Shown in pieces: positions 8,271 through 16,728 of a stretch of 64,000 bases of DNA. The notes below the pieces were generated by a model, which was not told the origin of the DNA, ran no database searches, and worked only from the letters and a program-made list of their open reading frames with translations. The position numbers were made by a program, and so were the translations under genes. Origin of the DNA: Pseudomonas chlororaphis subsp. aurantiaca (GTDB lineage: Bacteria > Pseudomonadota > Gammaproteobacteria > Pseudomonadales > Pseudomonadaceae); assembly GCF_013466605.1 (NCBI RefSeq), contig NZ_CP059162.1:2170001-2234000 (forward strand), in the 5' to 3' direction. Each line of letters starts with the position of its first letter. Position 1 is the stretch's first letter.

Positions 8271-8879
8271 ATGAAAAGTCTGCTGCCGTTGAACAGCACC
8301 CTGCTGGAGCGGGGCATTGAAGTCGCCACGGAAGAAGTGACCGAGATCCCGCTTCGAACGCTGTACAACCCCGACACCTGCCCGGTTCATCTGTTGCCGT
8401 ACCTTGCCTGGGCCTGGTCGGTTGACAGGTGGGAGCCGAGCTGGAGCGAGCCGGTCAAGCGCGCGGCGATCAAGGCCTCGTATTACATCCATGCGCACAA
8501 AGGCACCATCGGGGCTCTGCGGCGTGTGGTCGAGCCGCTGGGTTACCTGATCGAAATCATCGAGTGGTTCAACACCGTGCCCGAAGGTGTGCCTGGAACC
8601 TTTGCGCTCAAGGTCGGTGTGCTTGAGACCGGGATCACCGAAGAAATGTATCAGGAGCTGGAGCGCCTGATCGATGACGCCAAGCCCGTCGGCAGGCACC
8701 TAACGGGACTTGCAATCAGCCTTGAAACTCAAGGGGCTTTGAACATCAGTGTCGCTGTGTACGAAGGCGACGAAATCGACGTTTACCCGCCCGTCATGCG
8801 TGACATTGAAGTCACCGGCGCTTTCGGCGTGGTCGGACGCGAACACTCCATAGACACCCTGGACGTTTATTATGATTGA
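8271..8879 (+). CDS. Tail protein I (baseplate wedge)
   Basis: A 202-residue protein. The segments 'LPLNSTLLERGIEVA', 'LPYLAWAWSVDRWEPSW' and 'HKGTIGALRRVVEPLGY' are diagnostic for the P2 gpI family. gpI links the baseplate wedges to the tail fibres. The ORF overlaps the start of the fibre gene by 8 bases. Base composition becomes less GC-rich towards its 3' end, leading into the fibre gene. Confidence 0.92.
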   Translation: MKSLLPLNSTLLERGIEVATEEVTEIPLRTLYNPDTCPVHLLPYLAWAWSVDRWEPSWSEPVKRAAIKASYYIHAHKGTIGALRRVVEPLGYLIEIIEWFNTVPEGVPGTFALKVGVLETGITEEMYQELERLIDDAKPVGRHLTGLAISLETQGALNISVAVYEGDEIDVYPPVMRDIEVTGAFGVVGREHSIDTLDVYYD

Positions 8880-10419
8880 TGCGAATTCGCAGTTTTTCGC
8901 CATCCTCACGAACGTAGGCATGGCCAAACAGGCGAACGCCGACGCGCTCGGCATTCCCTGGAAAATTACAGATATGGGGGTAGGGGATGCCAACGATACC
9001 GACCCGATCCCCAATGCAGCGCAAACACGGCTGATTAACGAATGGCGCCGGCGACCGCTGAATCAGCTCAGGGTTGACCCGGTCAACCCGGCAGTGATCA
9101 TCGCCGAGCAGATTATCCCGGCGGACGAAGGCGGGCACTGGATTCGCGAAATCGGTCTGTATGACGCTGACGGGGATCTGGTAGCGGTGGCCAACTGTGC
9201 GCCGAGCTTCAAGCCTGTGCTGTCGCAGGGCTCTGGCCGTACTCAAGTCGTGCGGATGAACTTTATCGTTTCCAGCACTGGCAATATCACGCTGAAGATT
9301 GACCCGGCCGTGGTGCTGGCGACTCGCGAGTATGTCGATCAGCGGATCCTGGAAGAGCTGTACAAGCTCGACAGCAAGCAGTCTGTCCGGGTGGCCACCA
9401 CAGTCAACATCGCGCTGGCTGGGCTTCAGACCATCGACGGCATCGCCCTGGTGGCGGGCGACCGGGTACTGGTGAAGAGCCAGGCCGTGGCCAAGGATAA
9501 CGGACTGTATGTTGCGGCGGCGGGGGCCTGGGCTCGGGCGGCGGATGCTGACGCCAGTTCCAAGGTTACTTCGGCCCTGATTGTATCTGTCGAGCAGGGT
9601 ACGACCCTGGCCGACACGCGCTGGCAGCTGGTGACAGACGGGGCGATCGTCCTCGGCTCGACGGCCCTGGTGTTTCAGAACATCACTCAAGGTTTTGCGC
9701 CGCTCAACTCTCCGGCTTTTCAGGGTACGCCGACTACTCCCACACCGCCGCAGTTCGATAGCAGTCAGCGGTCTGCAACTTCGGAGTTTGTGCAGCGGTC
9801 ATTGGGCAGTAAAGCTGGCGTGAGAATTATTGATGCAAGCGTCGCGCTAACGGCGGCTGATGCTGGCTTCGTGATTCTCGCAAATATTTTAGCTTCTAAT
9901 GGCGTGATAACTCTTCCAGCATTTTCAACGGTGCGGCCCGGTGTTTCGTTTTACATACAGTGCGGTGCTGCAACGAATGCAATTACCGTAAAGGCGCCTG
10001 CTGGGATGGCTTTTGGTGCTCCCTTGGCGGGGGCTGATCCGAGTTCTGTCACGATCCAGCCGGGTTCGGCGATCGAATTTATCTATTTGTCTGCATCGAC
10101 AATCCTGGCAACAAATGGCGCCGGCATTGCTCAGCTAACAAATTTTGGATTCCAGAAGATGCCGGGCGGCTTGGTTTTTCAATGGGGTCTCGGAACAGCT
10201 AATGCGTCTGGTACTGTGCTTGTTACGTTCCCTATCCAGTTCCCAAACGCGTGCCGTCGAGTGCTGACAACACCGAGGAACCAAGGGGCGTACAACGCGA
10301 CAGCAAGTGTCGGCGATTACACCGCTCAAAACGCTACGTTCTATACAACGCTGTCGCCGTCAGGCCAGGCCGGTGTCGCCCAGGCCCTTTCTTTTGAATG
10401 GTTCGCCATCGGCTATTAA
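8872..10419 (+). CDS. Tail fibre protein (receptor binding)
   Basis: A 515-residue protein. Residues 1 to about 150 are the phage tail-collar fibre N-terminal domain (DUF3751 type), including 'QTRLINEWRRRPLNQL' and 'GGHWIREIGLYDADGDLVAVAN', which anchors to gpI. The middle is a beta-rich shaft. The end has a gp53-like C-terminal domain: 'PGGLVFQWGLGTANASGTVLVTFP' ending in 'FEWFAIGY', a typical fibre tip fold. From about base 9,830 the DNA is visibly AT-richer than the 5' part, which suggests that the tip was swapped by recombination. It determines host range. The gene after it is its probable assembly chaperone. Confidence 0.88.
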   Translation: MIDANSQFFAILTNVGMAKQANADALGIPWKITDMGVGDANDTDPIPNAAQTRLINEWRRRPLNQLRVDPVNPAVIIAEQIIPADEGGHWIREIGLYDADGDLVAVANCAPSFKPVLSQGSGRTQVVRMNFIVSSTGNITLKIDPAVVLATREYVDQRILEELYKLDSKQSVRVATTVNIALAGLQTIDGIALVAGDRVLVKSQAVAKDNGLYVAAAGAWARAADADASSKVTSALIVSVEQGTTLADTRWQLVTDGAIVLGSTALVFQNITQGFAPLNSPAFQGTPTTPTPPQFDSSQRSATSEFVQRSLGSKAGVRIIDASVALTAADAGFVILANILASNGVITLPAFSTVRPGVSFYIQCGAATNAITVKAPAGMAFGAPLAGADPSSVTIQPGSAIEFIYLSASTILATNGAGIAQLTNFGFQKMPGGLVFQWGLGTANASGTVLVTFPIQFPNACRRVLTTPRNQGAYNATASVGDYTAQNATFYTTLSPSGQAGVAQALSFEWFAIGY

Positions 10420-10430
10420 AGGGGGAATTT

Positions 10431-10856
10431 ATGTTCGCATCAAAATCCACTCGCAGTTTTTTTGACGTGTCTATTCATGCTTCTATGCCAGATGACGTTG
10501 TAGAAATTTCTGCTGATGAACACGCTGCGCTGGGGGCTGGGCAGGCGGAAGGCAAGGTTATTGACTGGGGCGATGATGGGCGCCCGGTGCTTGCTGATCC
10601 GCCTCCGCCATCCCCGGAGTTTCTCGCGGCAGTTGAACGAGACTGGCGTGATGTGCAGTTAGCAGAAACGGATGGTGTTGTTTCGCGTCATCGCGACGAG
10701 ATTGAAGAGGGTGTCGCAACCACGCTTTCAGCAGGCCAGTACGCTGCGCTTCAGGCGTATCGCCGGGCACTTCGCAACTGGCCGGAAGCGGGCGAATTCC
10801 CGTTGATCGAACATCGCCCGCCTGCGCCTGAATGGCTGGCTGACCAGCTCCAATAA
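10431..10856 (+). CDS. Tail fibre assembly protein (chaperone), probable
   Basis: A 141-residue acidic protein starting 11 bases after the fibre stop behind GGGGGAA. Its layout, with an N-terminal short domain, a Pro-rich 'DDGRPVLADPPPPSPEFLAAVERDWRD' linker and a helical C-terminus, is like tail fibre assembly proteins that sit next to fibre genes and help the fibre trimerise. Such proteins are specific to their fibre tip and travel with it. The 5' part shares the lower GC of the fibre 3' end. A frame is open further upstream, but it would overlap the fibre gene and lacks a ribosome site. Confidence 0.7.
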   Translation: MFASKSTRSFFDVSIHASMPDDVVEISADEHAALGAGQAEGKVIDWGDDGRPVLADPPPPSPEFLAAVERDWRDVQLAETDGVVSRHRDEIEEGVATTLSAGQYAALQAYRRALRNWPEAGEFPLIEHRPPAPEWLADQLQ

Positions 10857-10882
10857 ACGCCCCGCACTGACGGGGCGTTTTC
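10856..10882 (+). terminator. Hairpin terminator after fibre assembly gene
   Basis: AACGCCCCG (10856-10864) pairs with CGGGGCGTT (10871-10879) across a 6-base loop, followed by a T run. It begins on the last base of the stop codon of the fibre assembly gene. Confidence 0.8.
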
Positions 10883-10913
10883 ATTTCCGCCATTTGAAAT
10901 TATCACCCACCCA

Positions 10914-10937
10914 AGCCTCGCTCATGCGGGGCTTTTT
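10914..10937 (+). terminator. Second hairpin terminator before tail sheath gene
   Basis: AGCCTCGC (10914-10921) pairs, with one G-T pair, with GCGGGGCT (10926-10933) across TCAT, followed by TTTTT. It lies about 30 bases after the preceding terminator and just upstream of the CTGGAG ribosome site of the sheath gene. Confidence 0.65.
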
Positions 10938-10954
10938 CGTATCTGGAGACTCTA

Positions 10955-12121
10955 ATGAGTGGCTTCTTTCACGGCGTTACCGTAACGAACGTCGATACCG
11001 GAGCGCGCACCATCGCGCTGCCGTCGTCATCGATCATTGGCTTGGTCGACACCTTCACCCCTGGCGCGGATGCCACCGCCAAGGTCAATGACCTGGTGCT
11101 GATCACCAACGAGCGCGAGGCGGTTGCCGCGTTCGGTTTGAATTCGGACATCACCAAGGCCTGTCGCGCTATCTATACCCGCGCCAAAGCGGTCATCGTC
11201 GCCTGTGGCGTGGCCAAGATGGAGAGCGATGCCGAACAGGCTTCGGCGATCATCGGCGGTGTGCTGGCCGACGGCAGGCGTACCGGTATGCAGGCGTTGC
11301 TCGACGGTAAGAGCCGCTTCAACGCCCAGCCGCGGTTGCTGGTGACACCGAAGTACAGCGCAACACAAGCCGTGGGCACCGCGCTGGTGGCCTTGGCCGA
11401 CAAGCTGCGCGGCCTCGCTATCCTCGACGGCCCGAACACCACCGACGAAGCGGTCATCGCTTATGCCGGCGAGTTCGGCGCCAGGCGGGGCTTTCTGGTC
11501 GATCCTGGTGTGCAGTACTGGGACACGGACACCAGCGCGACCGTCAACGCGCCCAGCTCGGCCTATGTCGCCGGCCTGTTCGCCTGGACCGACAGTGAGT
11601 ACGGCTTCTGGGCTTCACCCTCGAACAAAGAGTTTGTCGGCATCACTGGTACAACGCGTCCGGTCGAGTTTCTCGACGGTGACGAGACGTGCCGGGCGAA
11701 CCTGCTGAACAACGCCAACGTGACCACGATCATTCGCGACGACGGCTACCGCCTGTGGGGCAACCGCACGCTGTCGAGTGATCCGAAGTGGGCCTTCGTC
11801 ACTCGCGTGCGGACCATGGACATCGTCATGGACGCGATTCTCTACGGCCACAAATGGGCCGTCGACCGCTCGATCACTGCCACCTACGTCAAGGACGTCA
11901 CCGAGGGTCTGCAGGCCTTTATGCGCGACCTGAAGAACCAGGGCGCGATCATCAACTTCGAGGTCTTCGCAGACCCCGAGCTGAACACGGCCAGCCAACT
12001 GGGGCAGGGCAAGGTGTACTGGAACATCCGCTTTACCGACGTCCCGCCTGCTGAAAACCCAAACTTCCGCGTCGAGGTCACCGACCAGTGGCTGACCGAA
12101 GTACTCGACACCGCCGCATAA
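10955..12121 (+). CDS. Contractile tail sheath protein (P2 gpFI-like)
   Basis: A 388-residue protein, close to P2 FI (396). The N-terminus 'GFFHGVTVTNVDTGARTIALPSSSIIGLV', the middle 'AYVAGLFAWTDSEYGFWASPSNKEF' and the C-terminal 'YWNIRFTDVPPAENPNFRVEVTDQWL' are the standard landmarks of P2-type sheaths. Sheath subunits stack around the tube and contract on infection. The start at 10955 follows CTGGAG. The tube gene follows after 12 bases. Its presence establishes that the phage is a myovirus. Confidence 0.96.
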   Translation: MSGFFHGVTVTNVDTGARTIALPSSSIIGLVDTFTPGADATAKVNDLVLITNEREAVAAFGLNSDITKACRAIYTRAKAVIVACGVAKMESDAEQASAIIGGVLADGRRTGMQALLDGKSRFNAQPRLLVTPKYSATQAVGTALVALADKLRGLAILDGPNTTDEAVIAYAGEFGARRGFLVDPGVQYWDTDTSATVNAPSSAYVAGLFAWTDSEYGFWASPSNKEFVGITGTTRPVEFLDGDETCRANLLNNANVTTIIRDDGYRLWGNRTLSSDPKWAFVTRVRTMDIVMDAILYGHKWAVDRSITATYVKDVTEGLQAFMRDLKNQGAIINFEVFADPELNTASQLGQGKVYWNIRFTDVPPAENPNFRVEVTDQWLTEVLDTAA

Positions 12122-12133
12122 GGAGCGAACCCG

Positions 12134-12643
12134 ATGGCAATGATTCCCGAAACGTTGGCCAACCTGAACCTGTTCGTCGATGGCGTCAGTTTCCAAGGCG
12201 ACGTGCCCAGCCTGACCCTACCCAAGCTCACCCTGAAGATGGAAGAGCATCGGCCCGGTGGCATGGACATGCCGGTGGAGCTGGACCAGGGCATGGAAAA
12301 GCAGGAGGCCGGCTTCACCACCACCGGCGTGCGCCGCGAATCGCTGAAGTTCTTCGGCCTGGCTGATGGCACCGCCTTCAACGGCACTTTCCGCGGGGCC
12401 TACAAGGGCCTCAAGGGAAAGATCACACCGGTCATCGTCACCCTGCGCGGGGCGTTGAAAGAGGTCGACATGGGCGACTGGAAGCCAGGTGACAAGGCCG
12501 AGATCAAGCACAACGTCGCAGTGACCTACTACAAGCTCGAGGTCGACGGACGCGTGGTCTACGAGATCGATGCTCTGGGCATGAAGCGGGTCATCAACGG
12601 TGTCGACCAGCTCGCCGCGCAACGCCAGGCCCTGGGCCTGTAA
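12134..12643 (+). CDS. Major tail tube protein (P2 gpFII-like)
   Basis: A 169-residue protein, like P2 FII (172). 'MIPETLANLNLFVDGVSFQGDVPSLTLPKL' and 'YYKLEVDGRVVYEIDALGMKRVINGVDQLA' are typical of the major tail tube family. It forms the inner tube through which DNA passes and around which the sheath assembles. An AAGGAG ribosome site precedes it, fitting high expression. The order sheath-tube-chaperone-tape measure is that of P2. Confidence 0.95.
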   Translation: MAMIPETLANLNLFVDGVSFQGDVPSLTLPKLTLKMEEHRPGGMDMPVELDQGMEKQEAGFTTTGVRRESLKFFGLADGTAFNGTFRGAYKGLKGKITPVIVTLRGALKEVDMGDWKPGDKAEIKHNVAVTYYKLEVDGRVVYEIDALGMKRVINGVDQLAAQRQALGL

Positions 12644-12670
12644 CCCCTCACAGATAAGGACAACACTTCC

Positions 12671-12967
12671 ATGACCAAGAAAATCCCCGCTTTCCTGCAG
12701 GTCGACGTCGACCGTGTAGCCGTCAAATTGAGCAAGCCGAGCGAGTGCAACGGTGTCACGGTCGACACGCTGACCCTGCGGGCGCCGACTGTTCGAGATA
12801 TCAGGGCTGCCCAGCTCACCGCCGATGGTGATGATGAGCAGCGTGAACTGAATCTGTTCGCCTCGCTGGCCGAAGTCAGTGTGAAGGATCTCGAAGGCTT
12901 GGCTCTGAAGGACTACACCCGTCTACAGGCCGGCTATTTTCGTCTGGTGCAAGACGACGAGCTTTGA
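12671..12967 (+). CDS. Tail assembly chaperone (P2 gpE-like), zero-frame product
   Basis: A 98-residue protein before the tape measure gene. The start 'KIPAFLQVDVDRVAVKL' and the segment 'VDTLTLRAPTVRDIRAAQ' fit the P2 gpE (tail assembly, DUF2765-like) family. Such chaperones wrap the tape measure protein during tube polymerisation and are made in a short form and a frameshifted long form. Here the zero frame ends in Glu-Leu-stop written GAG CTT TGA C, identical to the release factor 2 frameshift heptamer. The +1 frame continues open for 37 codons (see next entry). Confidence 0.85.
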   Translation: MTKKIPAFLQVDVDRVAVKLSKPSECNGVTVDTLTLRAPTVRDIRAAQLTADGDDEQRELNLFASLAEVSVKDLEGLALKDYTRLQAGYFRLVQDDEL

Positions 12968-13079
12968 CCCGCAGACCCAGAAGCAGCTGGCCAAACGGCT
13001 GGCTGCGGAGCTGGGCTTCTCGGCGGCAGAGATCTCGGTGATGTCCTGGATGGACATCGTCTGGTGGCTCACGGATTGA
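12966..13079 (+). CDS. Frameshift extension of the tail chaperone (gpE'-like)
   Basis: The +1 frame relative to the chaperone gene is open from 12909 and stops at 13077-13079, 19 bases before the tape measure ATG. From 12966 it encodes 37 residues: DPQTQKQLAKRLAAELGF followed by SAAEISVMSWMDIVWWLTD. The amphipathic start and the Trp-rich end look like the small GpE/gpE' proteins that follow the chaperone in P2-like phages. It has no ribosome site or good start of its own near its head, so expression by a +1 shift at CTT TGA C (12962-12968) is the simplest reading. The fused protein would have 135 residues. Confidence 0.7.
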   Translation, partial: DPQTQKQLAKRLAAELGFSAAEISVMSWMDIVWWLTD

Positions 13080-13098
13080 GCCTGCAGGAGGGTAGCGC

Positions 13099-15636
13099 AT
13101 GGCAAAGCTGGCGATAGCGCTGGAAATCGGCGGTGCCGTTGCAGCATCGCTTGGTGCGGCATTCGGCACTGCCCAGGGGCATATCAAGAAGCTCGAGGAC
13201 AAGGGCAACCGGGCCAAGGTGTTGAAGAACACCATCGGCGAAACGATCAAGCTCAGGGACGAATGGAAGAAGGCCCATGACAGCGGGTCGGCAGCGGCAT
13301 CTGGTCTGCTGCGTCGCCTGGAGGGCAATCTCGATGCCCTGAAGAAACAGGGTGTCGAGGTCGGGCGCCTTGCCCGGGAGTACCAGCGCCTTGGGCGTGA
13401 AGCGAAGGCAGCAGATCTGCAGCAGAAGGGACGGCAGCAGATCGATGCGGGCAAGTCTTCGCTGAAGTCAAACATCGGCGCCGCGGTTGTCGGCGTTGGC
13501 ATGGCCGCGGTCCCGACGAAGATCAGCGCGGATTACCAGGCCGTGATCCGTGACATTGCGATCAAGGCCGACGTGGCCAACAAGCCCGAGGAGGCCCAGC
13601 TGACCAGGACGGTCATCGATACGGCCAAGGATACGGGCATGTCGCGCAACGACGTTGCTGACTTGGTTAACCAACTCGTCGGTGCCGGTATGGAGCTGGA
13701 CAAGGCGCTGGTCTATGCCCCTACCGCAGCCAAGTTCGCGGTCGGGCAGGGCGCCAGTGGCGTGGATACGGCATCGATGATCATGGCGCTGCAGCAGAAC
13801 GCCAAGATCACCGACCCCAAGGTCATGCAGCAGGCGCTCGAGGCCATCGCGTACCAGGGCCAGGCGGGTAGCTTTGAGGCCAGTGACATGGCTCGCTGGT
13901 TTCCGCAACTGTTGGCCGGCATGGAGAAGAGCGGCAGCACAGGGCTAGAGGCGGTGACGTCTCTGGGTTCGATGCTTCAGGTGCAGATGAAAACTGCCGG
14001 CAGCTCGGATGAGGCGGCGAACAACTTCAAAAACTGGATCGAGAAGATTGGGTCTGGTGAGGTAGTCGATGCCTACAAAAAGGCTGGCATCGACTACCAG
14101 GCCTCGCTGAACACCGGCATCCAGAAGGGCATGTCGACGATTGAGTCGTCGATGTCCCTGGCACTGAAGTATGTCGAAGCCACGGACCCGGCCAAGGCGA
14201 AAAAGATCAAGGATGCCCAAGCCGGAATCAGCAATGAAGCTGACCCGGAGAAGGCCAGGGCTGCCTTGGATGCGCTGGAGAAGTCCCTGCGTACCGGGGA
14301 CTTGTTCGCGGACATGCAGGTCAAGGCGGCGCTCACGGCCTACGCGCAGAATAGGGGCCTGTATACCCAGCTCAAGAACGACTCGACCAAGGCCACCGGG
14401 ATTCTGGATAAGAACCTGGCTGAGCGGCGCGAGACATCGTCGCAGATCTGGAAAGAGACACTGCAGTCGATCGATGACGGCATGCGCAGCGTCGGTAACG
14501 CTATCCGCCCGGTGACGGACAAACTCGGGCTGGGCATCAAGTTTGTGGCACGCAAACTGACGGAGCTGTCGGACAAGGCGCCGGGCGTAGTGATGGGCAT
14601 TGCCAGCATCACTGCTGGTATCGGTGCGCTGATCACCCTGTACAGCACGGCGAAGATCGGGCGCGGCGTCTTGAATGTGGCGCGCGGTCGGCGGATGGGG
14701 CGCGGTGCTGGAGGTGGTCTTCCGGAGACTGGCAACAAGGCGGTGGATGCTGGCCTCGGTGTACTGGGGAAAGTGTTTGGTGGAGCTGCTGCAAACGATG
14801 CAGGAGGCGTGCTCGGCAATGAGCCGCAGCGAGTCTTCGTCGTCAATGCCAGGGATCTCGGCGGGCTAGGCTCGTCGGCAGGAGCTCCAGAGCCAGGCGG
14901 AAGGCGTCGCCGTCGGCGCCGACGAGGTCGTGTCGGTGGCGCGGCTGTATCGGCTGCGGTGAGCATGGCTCCGGCCTCGACGCAGGTCGGGCGGATGGGG
15001 CGGGTGCTAGGCGCCGCCGGCAAGGCTTCAAAGTTCGTTGGGAAGCTGCCGGGCGGGAAAGTGTTCGATGCCGGCATGACCTTTGTCGACACGGCCCTCA
15101 ACGCGAAAACCCAGGACGAGAAAGCCGAAGGCTACGGCACCGCGGCGGGCGGTTTGGCCGGTGCCCTGGCTGGCGGTGCTGTAGGGGCGGCGATTGGCTC
15201 GGTCGTACCGATCATTGGTACCGCCATCGGGGGTGCCATTGGTGCGGCCTTCGGCGGTATGGGCGGGGAGGGCATAGGTGGTTGGCTCGGCAAGAAGCTG
15301 TTCGGCGAGGACGAGCAGTTGGCCAAGGCCGACAAGGACAAGGGCGCGGCGCCTGGTGACGTGGCTCGCTCGATTGCAGCTGCAGCGCCGGCACCGACAG
15401 CTCCGGCAGTCGCCCAGGCGCTCGAGCAGGCCAAGCCCAAGTCTGAACCGCCCAAAGTCGATCAGCAGTTCTCCTACATGCCGAATATGCCGATCACCGT
15501 TCAAGGTGATGCCAAGGATCCGCAACAGTTGTTCCGCTCGCTCGAAGGGCTCATCCGCAATAGCTGGGATACCTGGTCGCGGGAGAACCTCGCACGGAAG
15601 GCGGCTGGTCAATTGTTCGATGAACCCCATGTCTAA
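13099..15636 (+). CDS. Tail tape measure protein
   Basis: An 845-residue, largely helical protein, in the size range of P2 gpT (815). Early residues form a coiled coil ('KLEDKGNRAKVLKNTIGETIKL'). The block around residues 150-440 with 'AVIRDIAIKADVANKPEE' and 'DTAKDTGMSRNDVADLVNQLVGAGM' is the phage tail tape measure core domain. Hydrophobic helices follow near residues 495-520. An Arg run lies near residue 600, and a glycine-zipper segment near 683-735 could insert in the host membrane during DNA ejection. It sets tail length and is protected by the chaperone encoded just upstream. Confidence 0.93.
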   Translation: MAKLAIALEIGGAVAASLGAAFGTAQGHIKKLEDKGNRAKVLKNTIGETIKLRDEWKKAHDSGSAAASGLLRRLEGNLDALKKQGVEVGRLAREYQRLGREAKAADLQQKGRQQIDAGKSSLKSNIGAAVVGVGMAAVPTKISADYQAVIRDIAIKADVANKPEEAQLTRTVIDTAKDTGMSRNDVADLVNQLVGAGMELDKALVYAPTAAKFAVGQGASGVDTASMIMALQQNAKITDPKVMQQALEAIAYQGQAGSFEASDMARWFPQLLAGMEKSGSTGLEAVTSLGSMLQVQMKTAGSSDEAANNFKNWIEKIGSGEVVDAYKKAGIDYQASLNTGIQKGMSTIESSMSLALKYVEATDPAKAKKIKDAQAGISNEADPEKARAALDALEKSLRTGDLFADMQVKAALTAYAQNRGLYTQLKNDSTKATGILDKNLAERRETSSQIWKETLQSIDDGMRSVGNAIRPVTDKLGLGIKFVARKLTELSDKAPGVVMGIASITAGIGALITLYSTAKIGRGVLNVARGRRMGRGAGGGLPETGNKAVDAGLGVLGKVFGGAAANDAGGVLGNEPQRVFVVNARDLGGLGSSAGAPEPGGRRRRRRRRGRVGGAAVSAAVSMAPASTQVGRMGRVLGAAGKASKFVGKLPGGKVFDAGMTFVDTALNAKTQDEKAEGYGTAAGGLAGALAGGAVGAAIGSVVPIIGTAIGGAIGAAFGGMGGEGIGGWLGKKLFGEDEQLAKADKDKGAAPGDVARSIAAAAPAPTAPAVAQALEQAKPKSEPPKVDQQFSYMPNMPITVQGDAKDPQQLFRSLEGLIRNSWDTWSRENLARKAAGQLFDEPHV

Positions 15637-15645
15637 GGAGGTCCT

Positions 15646-16491
15646 ATGGCCTACAGCGAGTCAATGCAGTCGACGCTGTCGTCGTTGATTGCCGCGGGGG
15701 AGGCTGGCCGTACCAGCCTTGACGGCATGCTCGGGCCGCTGACCGGTGCGGTGAGCGATATGACGGGTGCTGCTGCCGAGTTGGAGGGCTTGCCGATCAT
15801 TGGCCCGGCCCTTGGCCAGAAGCTGCAGCGCACCATGCGGGCGATCAGCGCAGCCCAATCCAACGTAGGGCGGGTGGCTTCCACCTACAGCCAGGTGGTC
15901 AGTGGCGCCGCGGCGGTGCAAGACCGTCTCGGCTTGCTGAAAGAACAGGCCGGCAAGGCGTCGGCGGCAATCAACCGGATGGCCGGCCAGGTTAGTCCGT
16001 CGTTGGCCAACATCCTGCCGACTAGCGCGCTCGCATCGCTGGCGACGCCGGCGGCCGAGGCGATCAAGCCCTTCCCACATCTGCTGATCCTGCAGCCGCT
16101 CGATGCCAAGTTGCAGCCGTATTACTTCAATCTGGACACCGCTGCGTTCGACGAGCTGCGACGGCAAACGGCAGCGCGCTGGGCCGGCCAGGAACGCCTG
16201 ACGCGGGATATCGCGCAACAGGCGGTGGGGCAGGGCGAGGACAAGATGACGTTGAAGGGGGTGATCTATCCCGGCTTCAAGGGGGGGATCAAGCAGTTGG
16301 ACACCCTTCGCGCTATCGCTCGCCGGCTGCAACCGGTCAGCCTGGTCACTGGTTACGGTGACGTACTCGGCACCTGGTGCCTGCTGAGCGTCGATGAAGA
16401 GCAGGGCGCGCTGTTGGCTGGCGGCATCCCACGCAAACAGGGTTTCTCACTGGAGTTCGTGAAGTATGGCAACGACATGCAGAACGTCTGA
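15646..16491 (+). CDS. Tail protein with C-terminal gpU domain
   Basis: A 281-residue protein. The last 130 residues ('FPHLLILQPLDAKLQPYYFN' to 'GFSLEFVKYGND', with 'GVIYPGFKGG' in between) are the P2 gpU tail protein. The first 150 residues are an Ala/Gly/Ser-rich helical region absent from P2 gpU, which is only about 160 residues in all. gpU acts at the tail tip and baseplate together with X and D. AAGGAGG precedes the ATG. Its end overlaps the gpX gene by 26 bases in another frame. Confidence 0.9.
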   Translation: MAYSESMQSTLSSLIAAGEAGRTSLDGMLGPLTGAVSDMTGAAAELEGLPIIGPALGQKLQRTMRAISAAQSNVGRVASTYSQVVSGAAAVQDRLGLLKEQAGKASAAINRMAGQVSPSLANILPTSALASLATPAAEAIKPFPHLLILQPLDAKLQPYYFNLDTAAFDELRRQTAARWAGQERLTRDIAQQAVGQGEDKMTLKGVIYPGFKGGIKQLDTLRAIARRLQPVSLVTGYGDVLGTWCLLSVDEEQGALLAGGIPRKQGFSLEFVKYGNDMQNV

Positions 16492-16672
16492 GGGGGATCT
16501 GCTCGACACCCTGTGCTACCACCACTACGGGCACCTTAACGGCACGGTCGAGTTGGTGCTGCAGGAGAATCCGGGTCTGGCCGATGAGCCGCAGCCCTAC
16601 CGCACCGGGGTGGTGATCGTGCTGCCCGACCTTGCTGCGCCATCGATCGAAACCATCGAGCTGTGGGGGTAA
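16466..16672 (+). CDS. Tail protein X (LysM-like)
   Basis: A 68-residue protein, the size of P2 gpX (67). 'GDLLDTLCYHHYGHLNGTVELVLQENPGLAD' is the typical LysM-like core ('D.lc...YG....v..vl..NpgLa') and the end 'IVLPDLAAPSIETIELWG' is almost signature for the family. It belongs to the baseplate hub. It starts inside the gpU gene in another frame, a 26-base overlap. Confidence 0.93.
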   Translation: MATTCRTSEGDLLDTLCYHHYGHLNGTVELVLQENPGLADEPQPYRTGVVIVLPDLAAPSIETIELWG

Positions 16673-16687
16673 CCCCCAGCCCTCAAC

Positions 16688-16713
16688 GAGCCCCGCCCAG
16701 TGCGGGGCTCTTT
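16688..16713 (+). terminator. Hairpin terminator before the gpD gene
   Basis: GAGCCCCGC (16688-16696) pairs perfectly with GCGGGGCTC (16702-16710) across a 5-base loop, followed by TTT. It lies just ahead of the ribosome site CTGGAG of the gpD gene. Confidence 0.75.
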
Positions 16714-16728
16714 CATTCTGGAGTGCAT

